DNA of 64,000 nucleotides from positions 37,729-101,728 of the forward strand of contig NZ_LGDD01000177.1 in NCBI RefSeq assembly GCF_001279695.1. Reading direction: 5' to 3'. How positions within the stretch are numbered: position 1 is the stretch's first letter; each line of letters begins with the position of its first letter. Made by a program: the position numbers and the translations under genes. This document shows, piece by piece, positions 24,758-33,861 of the stretch. The notes under the pieces are model-generated. The model ran no database searches and was not told the DNA's origin. It worked only from the letters and a program-made list of their open reading frames with translations. The DNA is from Streptomyces sp. WM6378 (GTDB lineage: Bacteria > Actinomycetota > Actinomycetes > Streptomycetales > Streptomycetaceae).

Positions 24758-26236
24758 TTAGATCACCAGGCTGAGCAGCGCCGCCACCGCGAAGCCCGCT
24801 ACCGACAGGACCGATTCCAGGACCGTCCAGGACTTCAGGGTGTCGCGTTCGGTGATGCCGAAGTACTTGGCCACCATCCAGAAGCCGCCGTCGTTGACGT
24901 GCGAGGCGAAGATCGAGCCCGCCGAGATCGCCATGATGATCAGGGCCAGGTGGGCCTGGGAGTGGCCGGCGCCCTCCACCAGGGGGACCACGATGCCGGC
25001 CGTCGTCACGATCGCCACCGTGGCCGAGCCCTGGGCGACGCGCAGGACGACCGAGATCAGCCAGGCCAGGAGGATGACCGGGAGGCCTACGTTGTTGAAG
25101 GTGGTGGCCAGGGCGTCCGCGATGCCCGAGGCCTTCAGGACCGCGCCGAAGATGCCGCCCGCGCCGACCACCAGCAGGATGTTGCCGACCGGCTTCAGGG
25201 ACGAAGTCGACACCGTTTCCAGGGACTTGCGGGACCAGCCGCGCCGGATGCCGAGCAGGTAGTAGGCGAGGACCAGGGCGATCGTCAGGGCCACGAACGG
25301 GTTGCCGAAGAACTCCAGGACCGAGCGGAGGGTGGAAGGGTCCAGGGCGATCGAGGAGAACGTGGCGGCCAGGATCAGGAGCAGCGGCGTACCGATGATG
25401 GCGAGGACCGCGCCCAGCGGCGCCGGCTCCTCGCGCGGGGTGACCCCGGCGGCCTGCTGTTCGGCGGCGACGGCGGCCTTCGCCTCCTCGGCGGCCTCCA
25501 GCATGTCCTGCGGGACCTCGACGAAGATGCGCTTGCCGATCCAGGCGGCGTAGCCCCACGCGGCGAGCACGGACGGGACGCCGACCAGGGCGCCCATCAG
25601 GATGACCCAGCCGAGCGAGACGTGGAACAGGCCGGCCGCGGCCACCGGGCCGGGGTGCGGCGGCAGGAAGGCGTGGGTCATGGACAGGCCCGCGAGCAGC
25701 GGCATGCAGTACAGCAGGATCGACTTGCCGGACCGCTTGGCGGCGGCGTACACGATCGGCGCGAGGACGAAGATGCCGACGTCGAAGAAGACCGGGATGC
25801 CGAAGATCAGGCCGGTCAGGCCCATCGCGAGCGGGGCGCGCTTCTCGCCGAAGAGAGTGAGAAGGCGGGTGCTCAACACCTCGGCACCGCCGCTGACTTC
25901 GAGGATCGCGCCCAGCATCGTGCCGAGCCCGATGATGATCGCCACGTGTCCGAGGATGCCGCCCATGCCGGACTCGACGACCGAGACGGCGGCGGACTTC
26001 TGGACCGTGCCGAAGAGCTCGGTGACCGACAGGCCCGCGCCGAGGCCGACGGCTATCGACACCGCGAGCAGGGCGACGAACGGCTGGAGCCTGACCTTGA
26101 TGATCAGGAAGAGCAGGAGGGCCATGCCCAGGACGGCGACGGTCAGGAGACCGGCGGTGCCGCCGATGACGGGGAGGATGCCGCCCGTGTGGACGGGTGG
26201 TGGTGGGGTGGCGGCCGCGACAGCTTGGAACAACAT
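24758..26236 (-). CDS. GntP family permease
   Basis: 492 residues with about 12 membrane segments and family motifs (KSILLYCMPLLAGLSMTHAFLPPHPGPVAAA, QGSATVAIVTTAGI, SHVNDGGFWMVAKYFGI). The family exports or imports gluconate and other hydroxy acids with protons; D-serine transporter DsdX also belongs to it. Given the neighbouring D-amino-acid genes, a DsdX-like substrate is plausible. ATG 26236 has GGAG eight bases upstream; the frame to 26290 adds an unlikely cytoplasmic extension. Confidence 0.9.
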   Translation of the reverse strand: MLFQAVAAATPPPPVHTGGILPVIGGTAGLLTVAVLGMALLLFLIIKVRLQPFVALLAVSIAVGLGAGLSVTELFGTVQKSAAVSVVESGMGGILGHVAIIIGLGTMLGAILEVSGGAEVLSTRLLTLFGEKRAPLAMGLTGLIFGIPVFFDVGIFVLAPIVYAAAKRSGKSILLYCMPLLAGLSMTHAFLPPHPGPVAAAGLFHVSLGWVILMGALVGVPSVLAAWGYAAWIGKRIFVEVPQDMLEAAEEAKAAVAAEQQAAGVTPREEPAPLGAVLAIIGTPLLLILAATFSSIALDPSTLRSVLEFFGNPFVALTIALVLAYYLLGIRRGWSRKSLETVSTSSLKPVGNILLVVGAGGIFGAVLKASGIADALATTFNNVGLPVILLAWLISVVLRVAQGSATVAIVTTAGIVVPLVEGAGHSQAHLALIIMAISAGSIFASHVNDGGFWMVAKYFGITERDTLKSWTVLESVLSVAGFAVAALLSLVI

Positions 26237-26386
26237 GTGCCAACTCCGTTGTACAGCAGGGGGGTTCCAGGGCAGGGGGGACCGCGGCACGGCACCCCGG
26301 CGGTCCGGGGCGCCGCGCCGTGCGGCGGGTCGAGCGGTGGGGCTAAGGGCACTGCGGCAGGATTTCCTTCACGGGTTCCGCTGGGA

Positions 26387-26800
26387 CTACGCGTCCAGTA
26401 CGGCGAGGGCGTCGATCTCGATGAGCAGGCCCGCGGGGAGACCGACGTACACGGTCGTCCGGGCGGCGGCGGGCGCCTTCAGCCCCTGCTCCTCGAAGTA
26501 GGCGTTGTAGATCTCGTTCATCTCCGCGAAGTGGCCGACGTCCGTCAGGTAGACGCGCATCATCATCACGTCGTCCCAGCTCGCACCGCCCTCCTCCAGG
26601 ATCGCCTTGACGTTGGCGAAGGTCTGAAGGGTCTGCTCGCGCAGGGTGGGCCCGGCCGGGGTGGGCGCCTGGCCCTCGACTGCCGGCAGGAAGCCGACCT
26701 GGCCGGCGACCTGGAGGATGTTCCCCTTCCGCACGCCGTGCGAGAACTTGGCGGGCGGGGTGGTGTGCGTGGCCGGGGTGATGGCGGTCTTATCGGTCAT
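26387..26800 (-). CDS. RidA family deaminase
   Basis: 137 residues, the usual YjgF/YER057c/UK114 length. Motifs: GNILQVAGQVGF, QTLQTFANVKAILEEGG, WDDVMMMRVYLTDVGHFAEMNEIY, PAARTTVYVGLPAGLLIEIDALAVL (the catalytic-site Arg and Glu positions). RidA hydrolyses reactive enamine/imine intermediates released by PLP deaminases, which suits a cluster encoding an amino-acid deaminase. ATG 26800 has AAGGAAG upstream and overlaps the IclR gene end by 11 bases. Confidence 0.92.
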   Translation of the reverse strand: MTDKTAITPATHTTPPAKFSHGVRKGNILQVAGQVGFLPAVEGQAPTPAGPTLREQTLQTFANVKAILEEGGASWDDVMMMRVYLTDVGHFAEMNEIYNAYFEEQGLKAPAAARTTVYVGLPAGLLIEIDALAVLDA

Positions 26801-27572
26801 CGGAACTTCCTTGTGCGGGTGGGGTGTTGGGGGCGGTGCCGGAGTACTCGCGGCTGATGGCTTCCGCGGTGCGGCGCACCTGGGGAAGCAGGGTGAGGAG
26901 TTCCTCGGCGGTGACGACGACGTTCGGCGCGGAGACCGACATGGCGGCGACGACCCGGCCGTCCGCACCGCGGATGGGGGCCCCGATGCAGTTGATGGAC
27001 TCCTCGTGGCCACCGAGGTCGGTGGCCCAGCCCTGTTCGCGCACCGTCGCCAGCTCCTTGAGGAAGGCGGCGGCGTTGGGTGTCGAACGGGACGTGTAGG
27101 TGGGGTAGTCGAGCTTCTCCGCGATGGCGCGGCGCTCGGCCTCCGGCAGGTCGGCGAGCAGCAGCTTGGCGACGGCGGCGACGGTGATCGCGACCGGCTT
27201 CCCGATCCGCGAGTACATCCGCACGGGGTAGCGGCTCTCGACCTTGTCGATGTAGAGGACCTCGCCCTCCTCGTGCACGGCGAGGTGGACGGTGTGCCCG
27301 ATCCGCTCGTTGAGCGCGACGAGGTGGGGGTGGGCGATCTCGCGCACGTCCAGGTTCTCGACCGCCTCCTGGGCGAGGGCGAAGAGCCGGGCGCCGAGCC
27401 GGTAGCGCTGGTCCTCCTGGCGGTAGACGAGGCCGTGCTCGTGCAGGGTGCGCAGGAGCCGCAGCGCGGTGGACTTGTGCACCCCGAGCCGGTCGGCGAC
27501 CTGCCCGAGGTCGGCGGGGCCCTGCGCGAGCAGCGGCAGGATGCTCAGCGCCCGGTCGACGGTCTGACTCAT
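26790..27572 (-). CDS. IclR family transcriptional regulator
   Basis: 260 residues. The N-terminal winged helix (VDRALSILPLLAQGPADLGQVADRLGVHKSTALRLLRTLHEHGLV) is followed by the IclR effector domain (AVHEEGEVLYIDKVES, STPNAAAFLKELATVREQGWA, CIGAPIRGADGRVVAAMSVSAP). The start overlaps the sugar-kinase stop as ATGA and the stop overlaps RidA, so kinase, regulator, RidA and probably GntP form one transcript. A palindrome in the divergent region at 28722-28738 is a candidate binding site. Confidence 0.92.
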   Translation of the reverse strand: MSQTVDRALSILPLLAQGPADLGQVADRLGVHKSTALRLLRTLHEHGLVYRQEDQRYRLGARLFALAQEAVENLDVREIAHPHLVALNERIGHTVHLAVHEEGEVLYIDKVESRYPVRMYSRIGKPVAITVAAVAKLLLADLPEAERRAIAEKLDYPTYTSRSTPNAAAFLKELATVREQGWATDLGGHEESINCIGAPIRGADGRVVAAMSVSAPNVVVTAEELLTLLPQVRRTAEAISREYSGTAPNTPPAQGSSDDR

Positions 27573-28630
27573 GGCGTACGTACCTCCTGGTCGTCCCCCG
27601 TCCACCCGGGGCCGAGACGAAGTCTCCCCCAGTCGGTGTCGTCCAGGGCCACGAGCCGGTCGGCGTGTGCGCGCGCCGGGGGCTGGGTGAGGTCGCCGGG
27701 CACGGTGAGCACGGCGGCCGCCATCAGGTGCCCGTGCCGGATGCGGTCGCGTACGGGGAGGCCGCGGAGGGTGGCGCTGAGGAACCCGGCGGCGAAGGCG
27801 TCGCCCGCGCCTACGGGGGCGACCACGTCGACGCGAGCGGAGGGCGCGGAACAGCCGGCTTCGCCGGAAGCGGGGGAATCCTCGCGGTCGAACACGGTCG
27901 CCCCGGCCGCGCCCCGCTTGACGACGAGTACCGCCGGCTCGGGGAGGGCGGCCCGTACCGCCGCCGCACCGCGCAGCCCCCACGCCGCCTCCGCCTCGTC
28001 CTCGCCGACGAACACGATGTCCGCGCCCCGGGCGAGGTCGAGCAGGACGCGCGGACCGGCCGCGTCCCGCCAGAGGCCGGGCCGGTAGTTGACGTCGAAG
28101 GAGACCAGGGGGCGGCCGGGGCGGCGCACAACGAGGTCCCGCATCAGGGCGAGGCAGTCGTCGGAGAGGGCCGCGGTGATGCCGGACAGGTGCAGGATCC
28201 GGCCCGTCCACAGATCGCGGTACGGCACGGTCGCCGGCGACATCGCGGAGGCCGCCGACCCGGCGCGGTAGTAGAGCACCTCGTGACCGTCGGCCGCCCG
28301 GTCGTCGGCGGTGCGGAAGTAGATCCCGGTGGGCCGCACCGGGTCGCGGCGTACGGCCCGCACATCGACCCCGTACGAGCCGATCGCCTCGACCAGGTGG
28401 TCGCCGAAGCCGTCCGCGCCGACCCGGCTGACCCACTTCGCGGTGTGCCCGGTGGCCGCGAGCGCGCAGGCCACGTTGGACTCGGCGCCGCCTATCGTCC
28501 GTTCGAAGGCGGGAACATCGGCGAGGCGGCCCGGCCGGGCCGGCAGGAAGGTGACCATGGACTCGCCGAGGCAGACGACGTCGACGGGGGTGTCGGCGTC
28601 GTCCGCGGCGGCTGGGGATCCGGTGGTCAC
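27569..28630 (-). CDS. PfkB-family sugar kinase (2-dehydro-3-deoxygluconokinase-like)
   Basis: 353 residues of the ribokinase/PfkB family. It opens with VVCLGESMVTFLPARPG and has IGGAESNVACALAATG near the N-terminus and the catalytic motif VAPVGAGDAFAAGFL near the C-terminus (Asp of GAGD is the general base). The DVNYRPGLWRD and VFVGEDEAE segments are typical of KDG kinases. Substrate assignment is by similarity only. It is first in the minus-strand operon, divergent from the PLP enzyme. Confidence 0.88.
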   Translation of the reverse strand: MTTGSPAAADDADTPVDVVCLGESMVTFLPARPGRLADVPAFERTIGGAESNVACALAATGHTAKWVSRVGADGFGDHLVEAIGSYGVDVRAVRRDPVRPTGIYFRTADDRAADGHEVLYYRAGSAASAMSPATVPYRDLWTGRILHLSGITAALSDDCLALMRDLVVRRPGRPLVSFDVNYRPGLWRDAAGPRVLLDLARGADIVFVGEDEAEAAWGLRGAAAVRAALPEPAVLVVKRGAAGATVFDREDSPASGEAGCSAPSARVDVVAPVGAGDAFAAGFLSATLRGLPVRDRIRHGHLMAAAVLTVPGDLTQPPARAHADRLVALDDTDWGRLRLGPGWTGDDQEVRTP

Positions 28631-28721
28631 TGCTGGCTCCTCGCTGATGGGCGGCCAGGCTGGTCATTGACCCGGCGTTGGCCCGGATGTTAGACAGCAT
28701 TGAGCGATATACGCAATGGGT

Positions 28722-28738
28722 GTTGCAGATGATGCAAC
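28722..28738. promoter_or_regulatory. GTTGCA-N5-TGCAAC palindrome in divergent promoter
   Basis: A perfect 6-bp inverted repeat with a 5-base spacer lies between the divergent kinase and D-threonine-aldolase-like genes, 24 bases before the latter start. Size and symmetry suit an IclR-type operator. A second partly symmetric segment, ATTGAGCGATATACGCAAT, lies just upstream at about 28699-28717. Regulation by the local IclR protein is inferred. Confidence 0.5.
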
Positions 28739-28762
28739 GCACCCGAGGAGAGTGGAGTTTCC

Positions 28763-30046
28763 GTGGCAGCCACCGATCGCGAAGACAGGCTTGCGGCGCT
28801 GGGCGCCGAACGCGTCGACCACCGCTTCAAGGGGCTGCCGCCGGACGCGGAGGGGCTCACCGTCGCCGAACTCGCCGCCCAGCGCCGCGACCTCTTCACC
28901 GGCGGCTTCAGCACACCCGTCCTGACGCTGTCCGCGGAGTCCGTCGAGCACAACCTCGCCCTCCTGGAGACGTACGCGGAACGCCACGGCCTGGCCTTCG
29001 CGCCGCACGGCAAGACGTCCATGGCCCCGCAGCTCTTCGCCCGCCAGGTCGAGCGGGGCGCCTGGGGGATCACGCTCGCGATGCCCCACCAGGTGCGCGT
29101 GGCAAGGGCGTTCGGGACCGAGCGGATCTTCCTCGCGAACGAGCTCGTGGACGCGGCCGCGCTGCGCTGGATCGCCGGCGAGCTCTCGCGGGACCCGTCC
29201 TTCCGCTTCATCTGTTACGTCGACTCGGTACGCGGGGTCGAGCTGATGGACGAGGCGCTGCGGGGCTCCGCCCGGCCGGTGGACGTGGTGGTCGAGCTCG
29301 CCGCGGGCGAGGGCGCGCGGACGGGGGTGCGTACGGAGGCGGAGTGCGCGGACGTCGCCGACGCGGTGGCCCGCGTCGGGACGCTGCGGCTCGTCGGGGT
29401 CGCGGGGTACGAGGGCGAGGTGCCGCGGGCCGACCCCGCGCGGGTACGGGCCTATCTGGAGCGGCTCGTCTCGCTGGCGGTGGACTTCGACAAGGCGGGG
29501 CGGTTCTCGGGCCTTGACGAGATCGTGGTCAGCGCGGGGGGATCGGCGTGGTTCGACTCGGTCGCCGAGGCCTTCGCCGGAATCCCCGAACTCACCCTCC
29601 CCGTACTGAAGTTGCTCCGTTCCGGGGCGTACGTCTCGCACGACTCGGGGCACTACCGGAAGCTGACCCCGTTCAACCGGGTGCCCTCGGAAGGCGCCCT
29701 CCAGCCGGCCTTCCGCCTCTGGGCCCAGGTCGTCTCGCGGCCCTCGCCGGAGCAGGCGTTCGTGAACGCGGGGAAGCGGGACGCGGCGTACGACCTCGAT
29801 CTGCCCTCGGCGGAGGTGGTGCGGGATGCGGCGACCGGGGAGGTGCGACCCGCGTCGGGCATCTCGGTGACGGGGCTGTCCGATCAGCACGGGTGGCTGC
29901 GCACGGCGGAGGGGGTTTCGCTGTCCGTCGGGGACTGGGTGGGGATGGGGCTTTCGCATCCGTGCACGGTGTTCGACAAGTGGGGGTTGATTCCGGTGGT
30001 CGAGCGGGACGGGGGGGTGTCGGATTACATCCGGACGTACTTCTGA
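28763..30046 (+). CDS. D-threonine aldolase / amino acid deaminase-like PLP enzyme
   Basis: 427 residues, fold-type III (alanine-racemase-like barrel). The PLP lysine lies in FAPHGKTSMAPQLF. The C-terminal beta-domain carries the metal-binding pattern of D-threonine/D-serine dehydratase-like proteins (LSDQHGWL and GMGLSHPCTVFDKW, His and Cys ligands). Related proteins are annotated as amino acid deaminase/aldolase and act on D-amino acids. GTG 28763 follows GGAG at six bases. With the deacylase downstream it suggests D-amino-acid breakdown. Confidence 0.87.
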   Translation: MAATDREDRLAALGAERVDHRFKGLPPDAEGLTVAELAAQRRDLFTGGFSTPVLTLSAESVEHNLALLETYAERHGLAFAPHGKTSMAPQLFARQVERGAWGITLAMPHQVRVARAFGTERIFLANELVDAAALRWIAGELSRDPSFRFICYVDSVRGVELMDEALRGSARPVDVVVELAAGEGARTGVRTEAECADVADAVARVGTLRLVGVAGYEGEVPRADPARVRAYLERLVSLAVDFDKAGRFSGLDEIVVSAGGSAWFDSVAEAFAGIPELTLPVLKLLRSGAYVSHDSGHYRKLTPFNRVPSEGALQPAFRLWAQVVSRPSPEQAFVNAGKRDAAYDLDLPSAEVVRDAATGEVRPASGISVTGLSDQHGWLRTAEGVSLSVGDWVGMGLSHPCTVFDKWGLIPVVERDGGVSDYIRTYF

Positions 30047-30267
30047 GGGCGGGGGTGTTGCCCACCCACCCACCCGTACGCGCAGGACTGGACAGCCCGG
30101 CCCCCCTGGGGCTCCGCCCCAGACCCCGGGGAGCTTTCCCACCGCCCGCCCATGACGGGAGTTGGGAAGGCTGAGCCCCGGGGCTCCGGGTCCCGGCAGG
30201 ACCGCCTGCCCGCGCGGCACCCGGGGGAACACGCCGGCACACCCAGAGACGTACACGAGAGGCACTC
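30047..30267. repeat. Short intergenic spacer with one dispersed-repeat unit
   Basis: Bases 30104-30132 hold CTGGGGCTCCGCCCCAGACC, the same palindromic unit seen near 1743 and 40989. Nothing else is evident. It separates the PLP enzyme from the deacylase, so the two may not be tightly co-transcribed. Confidence 0.6.
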
Positions 30268-31881
30268 ATGGACCTGGTAATCCGCAACGCCCGCGTCATC
30301 GACGGCACCGGCACCCCCTCCTACCCCGCCGACGTCGGCATCGCGGACGGCCGGATCGCCGCGATCAGAAAATCCGGCGAACCCCCGCTCAGCGACGCCG
30401 GCCCCCGCACCCGCACCCTCGATGCCCACGGCCTGGCCCTGAGCCCCGGGTTCATCGACATGCACGCCCACTCCGACCTCGCCCTGCTCCGCGACCCGGA
30501 CCACAGCGCCAAGGCCGCCCAGGGCGTCACCCTGGAGGTGCTCGGGCAGGACGGGCTCTCGTACGCACCCGTCGACGACCGCACGCTCGGCGAAGTGCGC
30601 CGGGCCATCACCGGGTGGAACGGCGACGGCAGCGACATCGACTTCGACTGGCGCACCGTCGGCGAGTACCTCGACCGGCTCGACCGCGGCATCGCCGTCA
30701 ACGCCGCCTACCTCATCCCGCAGGGCACGGTCCGGATGTACGCCGTCGGCTGGGACGACCGGCCCGCCACACCACAACAGCTCGACCACATGCGCCAGTT
30801 GGTGGCTGAAGGCATGGAACAGGGCGCCGTCGGGATGTCCTCCGGGCTCACCTACACCCCCGGCATGTACGCCACCGACTCCGAGCTCACCGAGCTCTGC
30901 CGCGTCGTCGCGCGCTACGACGGCTACTACTGCCCCCACCACCGCTCCTACGGCGCCGGCGCCCTCGAAGCGTACGAGGAGATGGTGCGGCTCACCCGGG
31001 ACGCCGGGTGCTCCCTCCACCTCGCCCACGCCACCATGAACTTCGGCGTGAACAAGGGCCGGGCTCCTGAACTGCTCACTCTGCTCGACGACGCCCTCGC
31101 CTCCGGGGCCGACATCAGCCTCGACACCTACCCCTACACGCCCGGGTGCACAACTCTCGTGGCGATGCTGCCCAGTTGGGCCAGCGAGGGCGGGCCCGAG
31201 GCCATTCTCGCGCGGCTCCGCGACGACGACACCGCCGAACGCGTCCGGCACCACATGGAGGTCGTCGGCGCGGACGGCTGCCACGGCGTGCCCATCGACT
31301 GGGGCACCATCGAGATCTCGGGCGTGAGCGACCCGGAGCTCACCGACTGCGTCGGGAAGACCGTCGCCGAAGCCTCCGCCCAGCGCGGCGAGGCTCCCTG
31401 GACCACGGCTCGGCGGCTGCTCATCGACGACGGGCTCGGGTCCACCATCCTCCAGCACGTCGGCCACGAGGAGAACGTGCGGGCCATCATGCGGCACCCC
31501 GTGCACACCGGGGGCAGTGACGGCATCCTCCAGGGGGAGAAACCGCACCCCCGCGCCTACGGCACGTTCCCGCACTATCTCGGCCACTACGCAAGGGAAT
31601 TGGGCATCCTCACGATCGAGGAGACCGTCGCCCATCTCACCTCCCGGCCCGCCGCCCGGCTGCGGCTGCCCGACCGGGGTCTGGTCCGCGAGGGCTACCG
31701 CGCGGACCTCGTCCTGTTCGACCCGGACACCGTCGCGGCGGGCTCCACCTTCGAGGCCCCGCGCACACTGCCCGTCGGCATCCCGTACGTTCTCATCGAC
31801 GGGAAGTTCGTCATCGAGGACGGCAGGCGGACCGACGTGCTGGCGGGCCGCTCGGTGCGGCGGACGCCCGGGGTGCGGTGA
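30268..31881 (+). CDS. N-acyl-D-amino-acid deacylase (amidohydrolase)
   Basis: 537 residues of the D-aminoacylase branch of the amidohydrolase superfamily. The metal-binding motif is GFIDMHAHSDLALL. Also present are the TLEVLGQDGLSYAP segment, His in CPHHRSYGAG, LHLAHATMNFG and the Asp region HTGGSDGILQGEKPHPRAYGTFP. The reaction releases a D-amino acid and an organic acid from N-acyl-D-amino acids. It probably supplies D-amino acids to the PLP enzyme upstream. Its 3' end overlaps the antiparallel small gene by 71 bases. Confidence 0.92.
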   Translation: MDLVIRNARVIDGTGTPSYPADVGIADGRIAAIRKSGEPPLSDAGPRTRTLDAHGLALSPGFIDMHAHSDLALLRDPDHSAKAAQGVTLEVLGQDGLSYAPVDDRTLGEVRRAITGWNGDGSDIDFDWRTVGEYLDRLDRGIAVNAAYLIPQGTVRMYAVGWDDRPATPQQLDHMRQLVAEGMEQGAVGMSSGLTYTPGMYATDSELTELCRVVARYDGYYCPHHRSYGAGALEAYEEMVRLTRDAGCSLHLAHATMNFGVNKGRAPELLTLLDDALASGADISLDTYPYTPGCTTLVAMLPSWASEGGPEAILARLRDDDTAERVRHHMEVVGADGCHGVPIDWGTIEISGVSDPELTDCVGKTVAEASAQRGEAPWTTARRLLIDDGLGSTILQHVGHEENVRAIMRHPVHTGGSDGILQGEKPHPRAYGTFPHYLGHYARELGILTIEETVAHLTSRPAARLRLPDRGLVREGYRADLVLFDPDTVAAGSTFEAPRTLPVGIPYVLIDGKFVIEDGRRTDVLAGRSVRRTPGVR

Positions 31882-32143
31882 GCATGCCGGTCGACAGTTC
31901 GCGCGCCGCCGTCAGGTAGACGGTGCGCAGGGGGCCGTAGTCGGCCGAGTAGGCGAGCTGGGTGAGCGCGAGGGCCTGCAGCGCCTTCGCGCTGCGCCGG
32001 GCGGCCACCGGCACGGCGGCCCCGACCACCTGGTCGAGGAGCTCGATCACCTTGTCGTAGCGGGGAGTCGGCGCATCGTACTCCCGCTGCGCGGCGGCAA
32101 GCAGCCCCCGCCACCGCAGCCGCCCACGGAACCGATCGGTCAT
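31811..32143 (-). CDS. Unknown small helical protein
   Basis: 110 residues, not recognised. ATG 32143 has a near-perfect AGGAGG site upstream. The protein is helical (RGLLAAAQREYDAPTPRYDKVIELLDQVVGAAVPVAARRSAKALQALALTQLAY) with a Pro/Arg-rich C-terminus. That tail lies in the 71-base antisense overlap with the deacylase gene, where constraint from the opposite strand may explain its low complexity. Confidence 0.6.
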   Translation of the reverse strand: MTDRFRGRLRWRGLLAAAQREYDAPTPRYDKVIELLDQVVGAAVPVAARRSAKALQALALTQLAYSADYGPLRTVYLTAARELSTGMLTAPRASAAPSGPPARRSACRPR

Positions 32144-32313
32144 GGCCACTGCCTCCTGATACATGCGGGGCGACATACATGCGGGGCGAAGGACGTACGG
32201 AGACGTACGGACACGTCACGAACACGTACGGACGCATCCAGGACGCTAGGAACACCCCCGCGCCCGGCACAACACCGCCGCACCGGACGTGGCTCAATCC
32301 GCCCCCGGCCCCG

Positions 32314-33753
32314 TCACGCCTTCGGCCGGACCCGCACCGAGACCTCGCCCGCATCCCCACTCCGCGAAGTGACGTGCAAAATACGGGACTTGGGGTCCCA
32401 GGCCCCCGCCACCCCGTCACCCGTGACCACACCGCCCCCGGGGAAGAACCGGGCCGGCAGGTAGACCTCCGTGTCACCGCGCACCCCCTCCCCCTTCCGC
32501 CAGCTCACCGACAGCGTGCGGCTCGGCTCGTCCCAGGCGTACGCGACCGGGTCGCCCGCGATCGCCCTCGGTTGCGGACGGTCGAGAACTGGGAGCAGCG
32601 GGGTGGGCTTCAGGCTCTGGTCCCAAGGGGCCCAGGATCCGGGGTCGTTGGACCAGTACGCCGTGCCCGCGCCCATGGCGTCGGCCATGGACCGCACCTT
32701 GGCGACGTAGGGCAGGGCGCCGGGGAGGGTGGTGTCGAGGCCGTACTCGCCGATGAGGACGGGAGCCCCGAGCCGCTTGGCGGTCTTCTCGGTCTGCTCG
32801 CGCCAGGAGGTGAGCGTGCGGTCCACCCACTTCCCGGCGTCGCCGGTGTAGCCGCCGCCGAGGTCCATGGGGAGGGGGTAGAGGTGGGGCGCGTACGCGA
32901 TGCGGGCGTCCTGCCCGTCGCCTCGCGGGTCCTTCAGGTACGGGAGTCCGCTCGGCAGGCCCCAGTTGGCGCTGACGGCCTCGGGTTCGACGAAGATCCA
33001 GGAGTCGTGGTCGACCTTGCGGATCGCGCCTATGGTCTGACGGTAGAGGGCGGCGAGCGGGCCCGCCTCGAAGGCCGGGCCCTGGACGCTGCCGCCGAAG
33101 GGCTCGTTCATCAGGTCGTAGCCGAGGACGGCCGGGTCGTCGGCGAACCGTGCGGCGACGTGCGCCCAGGCGGCCGCGTAGTGCGCGCGCAGATCCCGGC
33201 TCGCCTTGCGCGTCCCCCAGAAGTTGTCGAAGGCCCGCACCGTCCCCGGCTCGATGTACTTGAGCTCCCACTGGCCCTGCTCGGCGACCGGCAGCCCTTC
33301 GTTCTCGGTCGCCCACGTCGGCGCGCCGTTGCCCTTCACCTTCGGCCCGTACACGTCCTGGTGCAGGTCGAGCATCACGCGGTAGCCGCGCGCCCCGTAC
33401 CAGCGCACGCGCTCGGCGACCTGCGCGAGGTAGCCGTCGTCGTACTCGCCCGGCCTCGGCTCGACGTTCCGCCACTGGATGAGGAACCGTACGAAGTCGG
33501 AGCCGAGCGCATCCGATTCGCGCTGTACGTCGGCCTCCCTGATCCAGGGGAGGCCGTCGGGCCGGGACTTGGCGCTGCTCGCGGTGTTGAGGCCGGTCAG
33601 GACGAGGGCGCGGCCCTGGTCGTCGGTGATCCAGCGGTGCCCGGTGGCGGTGTGCGCGGGTCCCGCGTCGGCGGGACCGACCGCCACCAGGAGAGCGGCG
33701 GCCACCGCCGCCGCCGCGCCCGCCGCCGCCCACCTGATCGCCCGTAACCGCAT
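32314..33753 (-). CDS. Secreted GH5-type glycosidase (endoglycoceramidase-like)
   Basis: 479 residues. A signal peptide is followed by a cellulase-type TIM barrel. The acid/base Glu lies in LGYDLMNEPFGG and the nucleophile Glu in VLIGEYGLDTT. LDLHQDVYG and FWGTRKASRDLRAHYAAAW are typical of GH5 endoglycosylceramidase-like enzymes. A small C-terminal beta-domain (VAYAWDEPSRTLSVSW) completes it. Export to the medium or wall is expected. The natural glycan is not known. It is divergent from the membrane protein gene. Confidence 0.9.
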   Translation of the reverse strand: MRLRAIRWAAAGAAAAVAAALLVAVGPADAGPAHTATGHRWITDDQGRALVLTGLNTASSAKSRPDGLPWIREADVQRESDALGSDFVRFLIQWRNVEPRPGEYDDGYLAQVAERVRWYGARGYRVMLDLHQDVYGPKVKGNGAPTWATENEGLPVAEQGQWELKYIEPGTVRAFDNFWGTRKASRDLRAHYAAAWAHVAARFADDPAVLGYDLMNEPFGGSVQGPAFEAGPLAALYRQTIGAIRKVDHDSWIFVEPEAVSANWGLPSGLPYLKDPRGDGQDARIAYAPHLYPLPMDLGGGYTGDAGKWVDRTLTSWREQTEKTAKRLGAPVLIGEYGLDTTLPGALPYVAKVRSMADAMGAGTAYWSNDPGSWAPWDQSLKPTPLLPVLDRPQPRAIAGDPVAYAWDEPSRTLSVSWRKGEGVRGDTEVYLPARFFPGGGVVTGDGVAGAWDPKSRILHVTSRSGDAGEVSVRVRPKA

Positions 33754-33861
33754 GGCGGGACTCTAAAGGCTCCGCCGCGCCGCCAACACCCCTGTTCACG
33801 GCCGTAGTTGAGAATTGTTCAGCATCTTCTCATCGGCCGCTCCGTGCCCTAAGGTCCGCCC

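Noticed and set aside
30047..30267. Riboswitch between the PLP enzyme and the deacylase
   Set aside because: The only structure is the dispersed CTGGGGCTCCGCCCCAGACC unit; no known riboswitch core was recognised.
30025..31635. A 536-codon minus-strand open frame
   Set aside because: It is antisense to the D-amino-acid deacylase, whose motifs are clear; Val/Gly-rich shadow.
31695..32477. 260-codon minus-strand frame overlapping the small helical-protein gene
   Set aside because: It runs in another frame, lacks domains and a ribosome site, and is Arg/Pro-rich.
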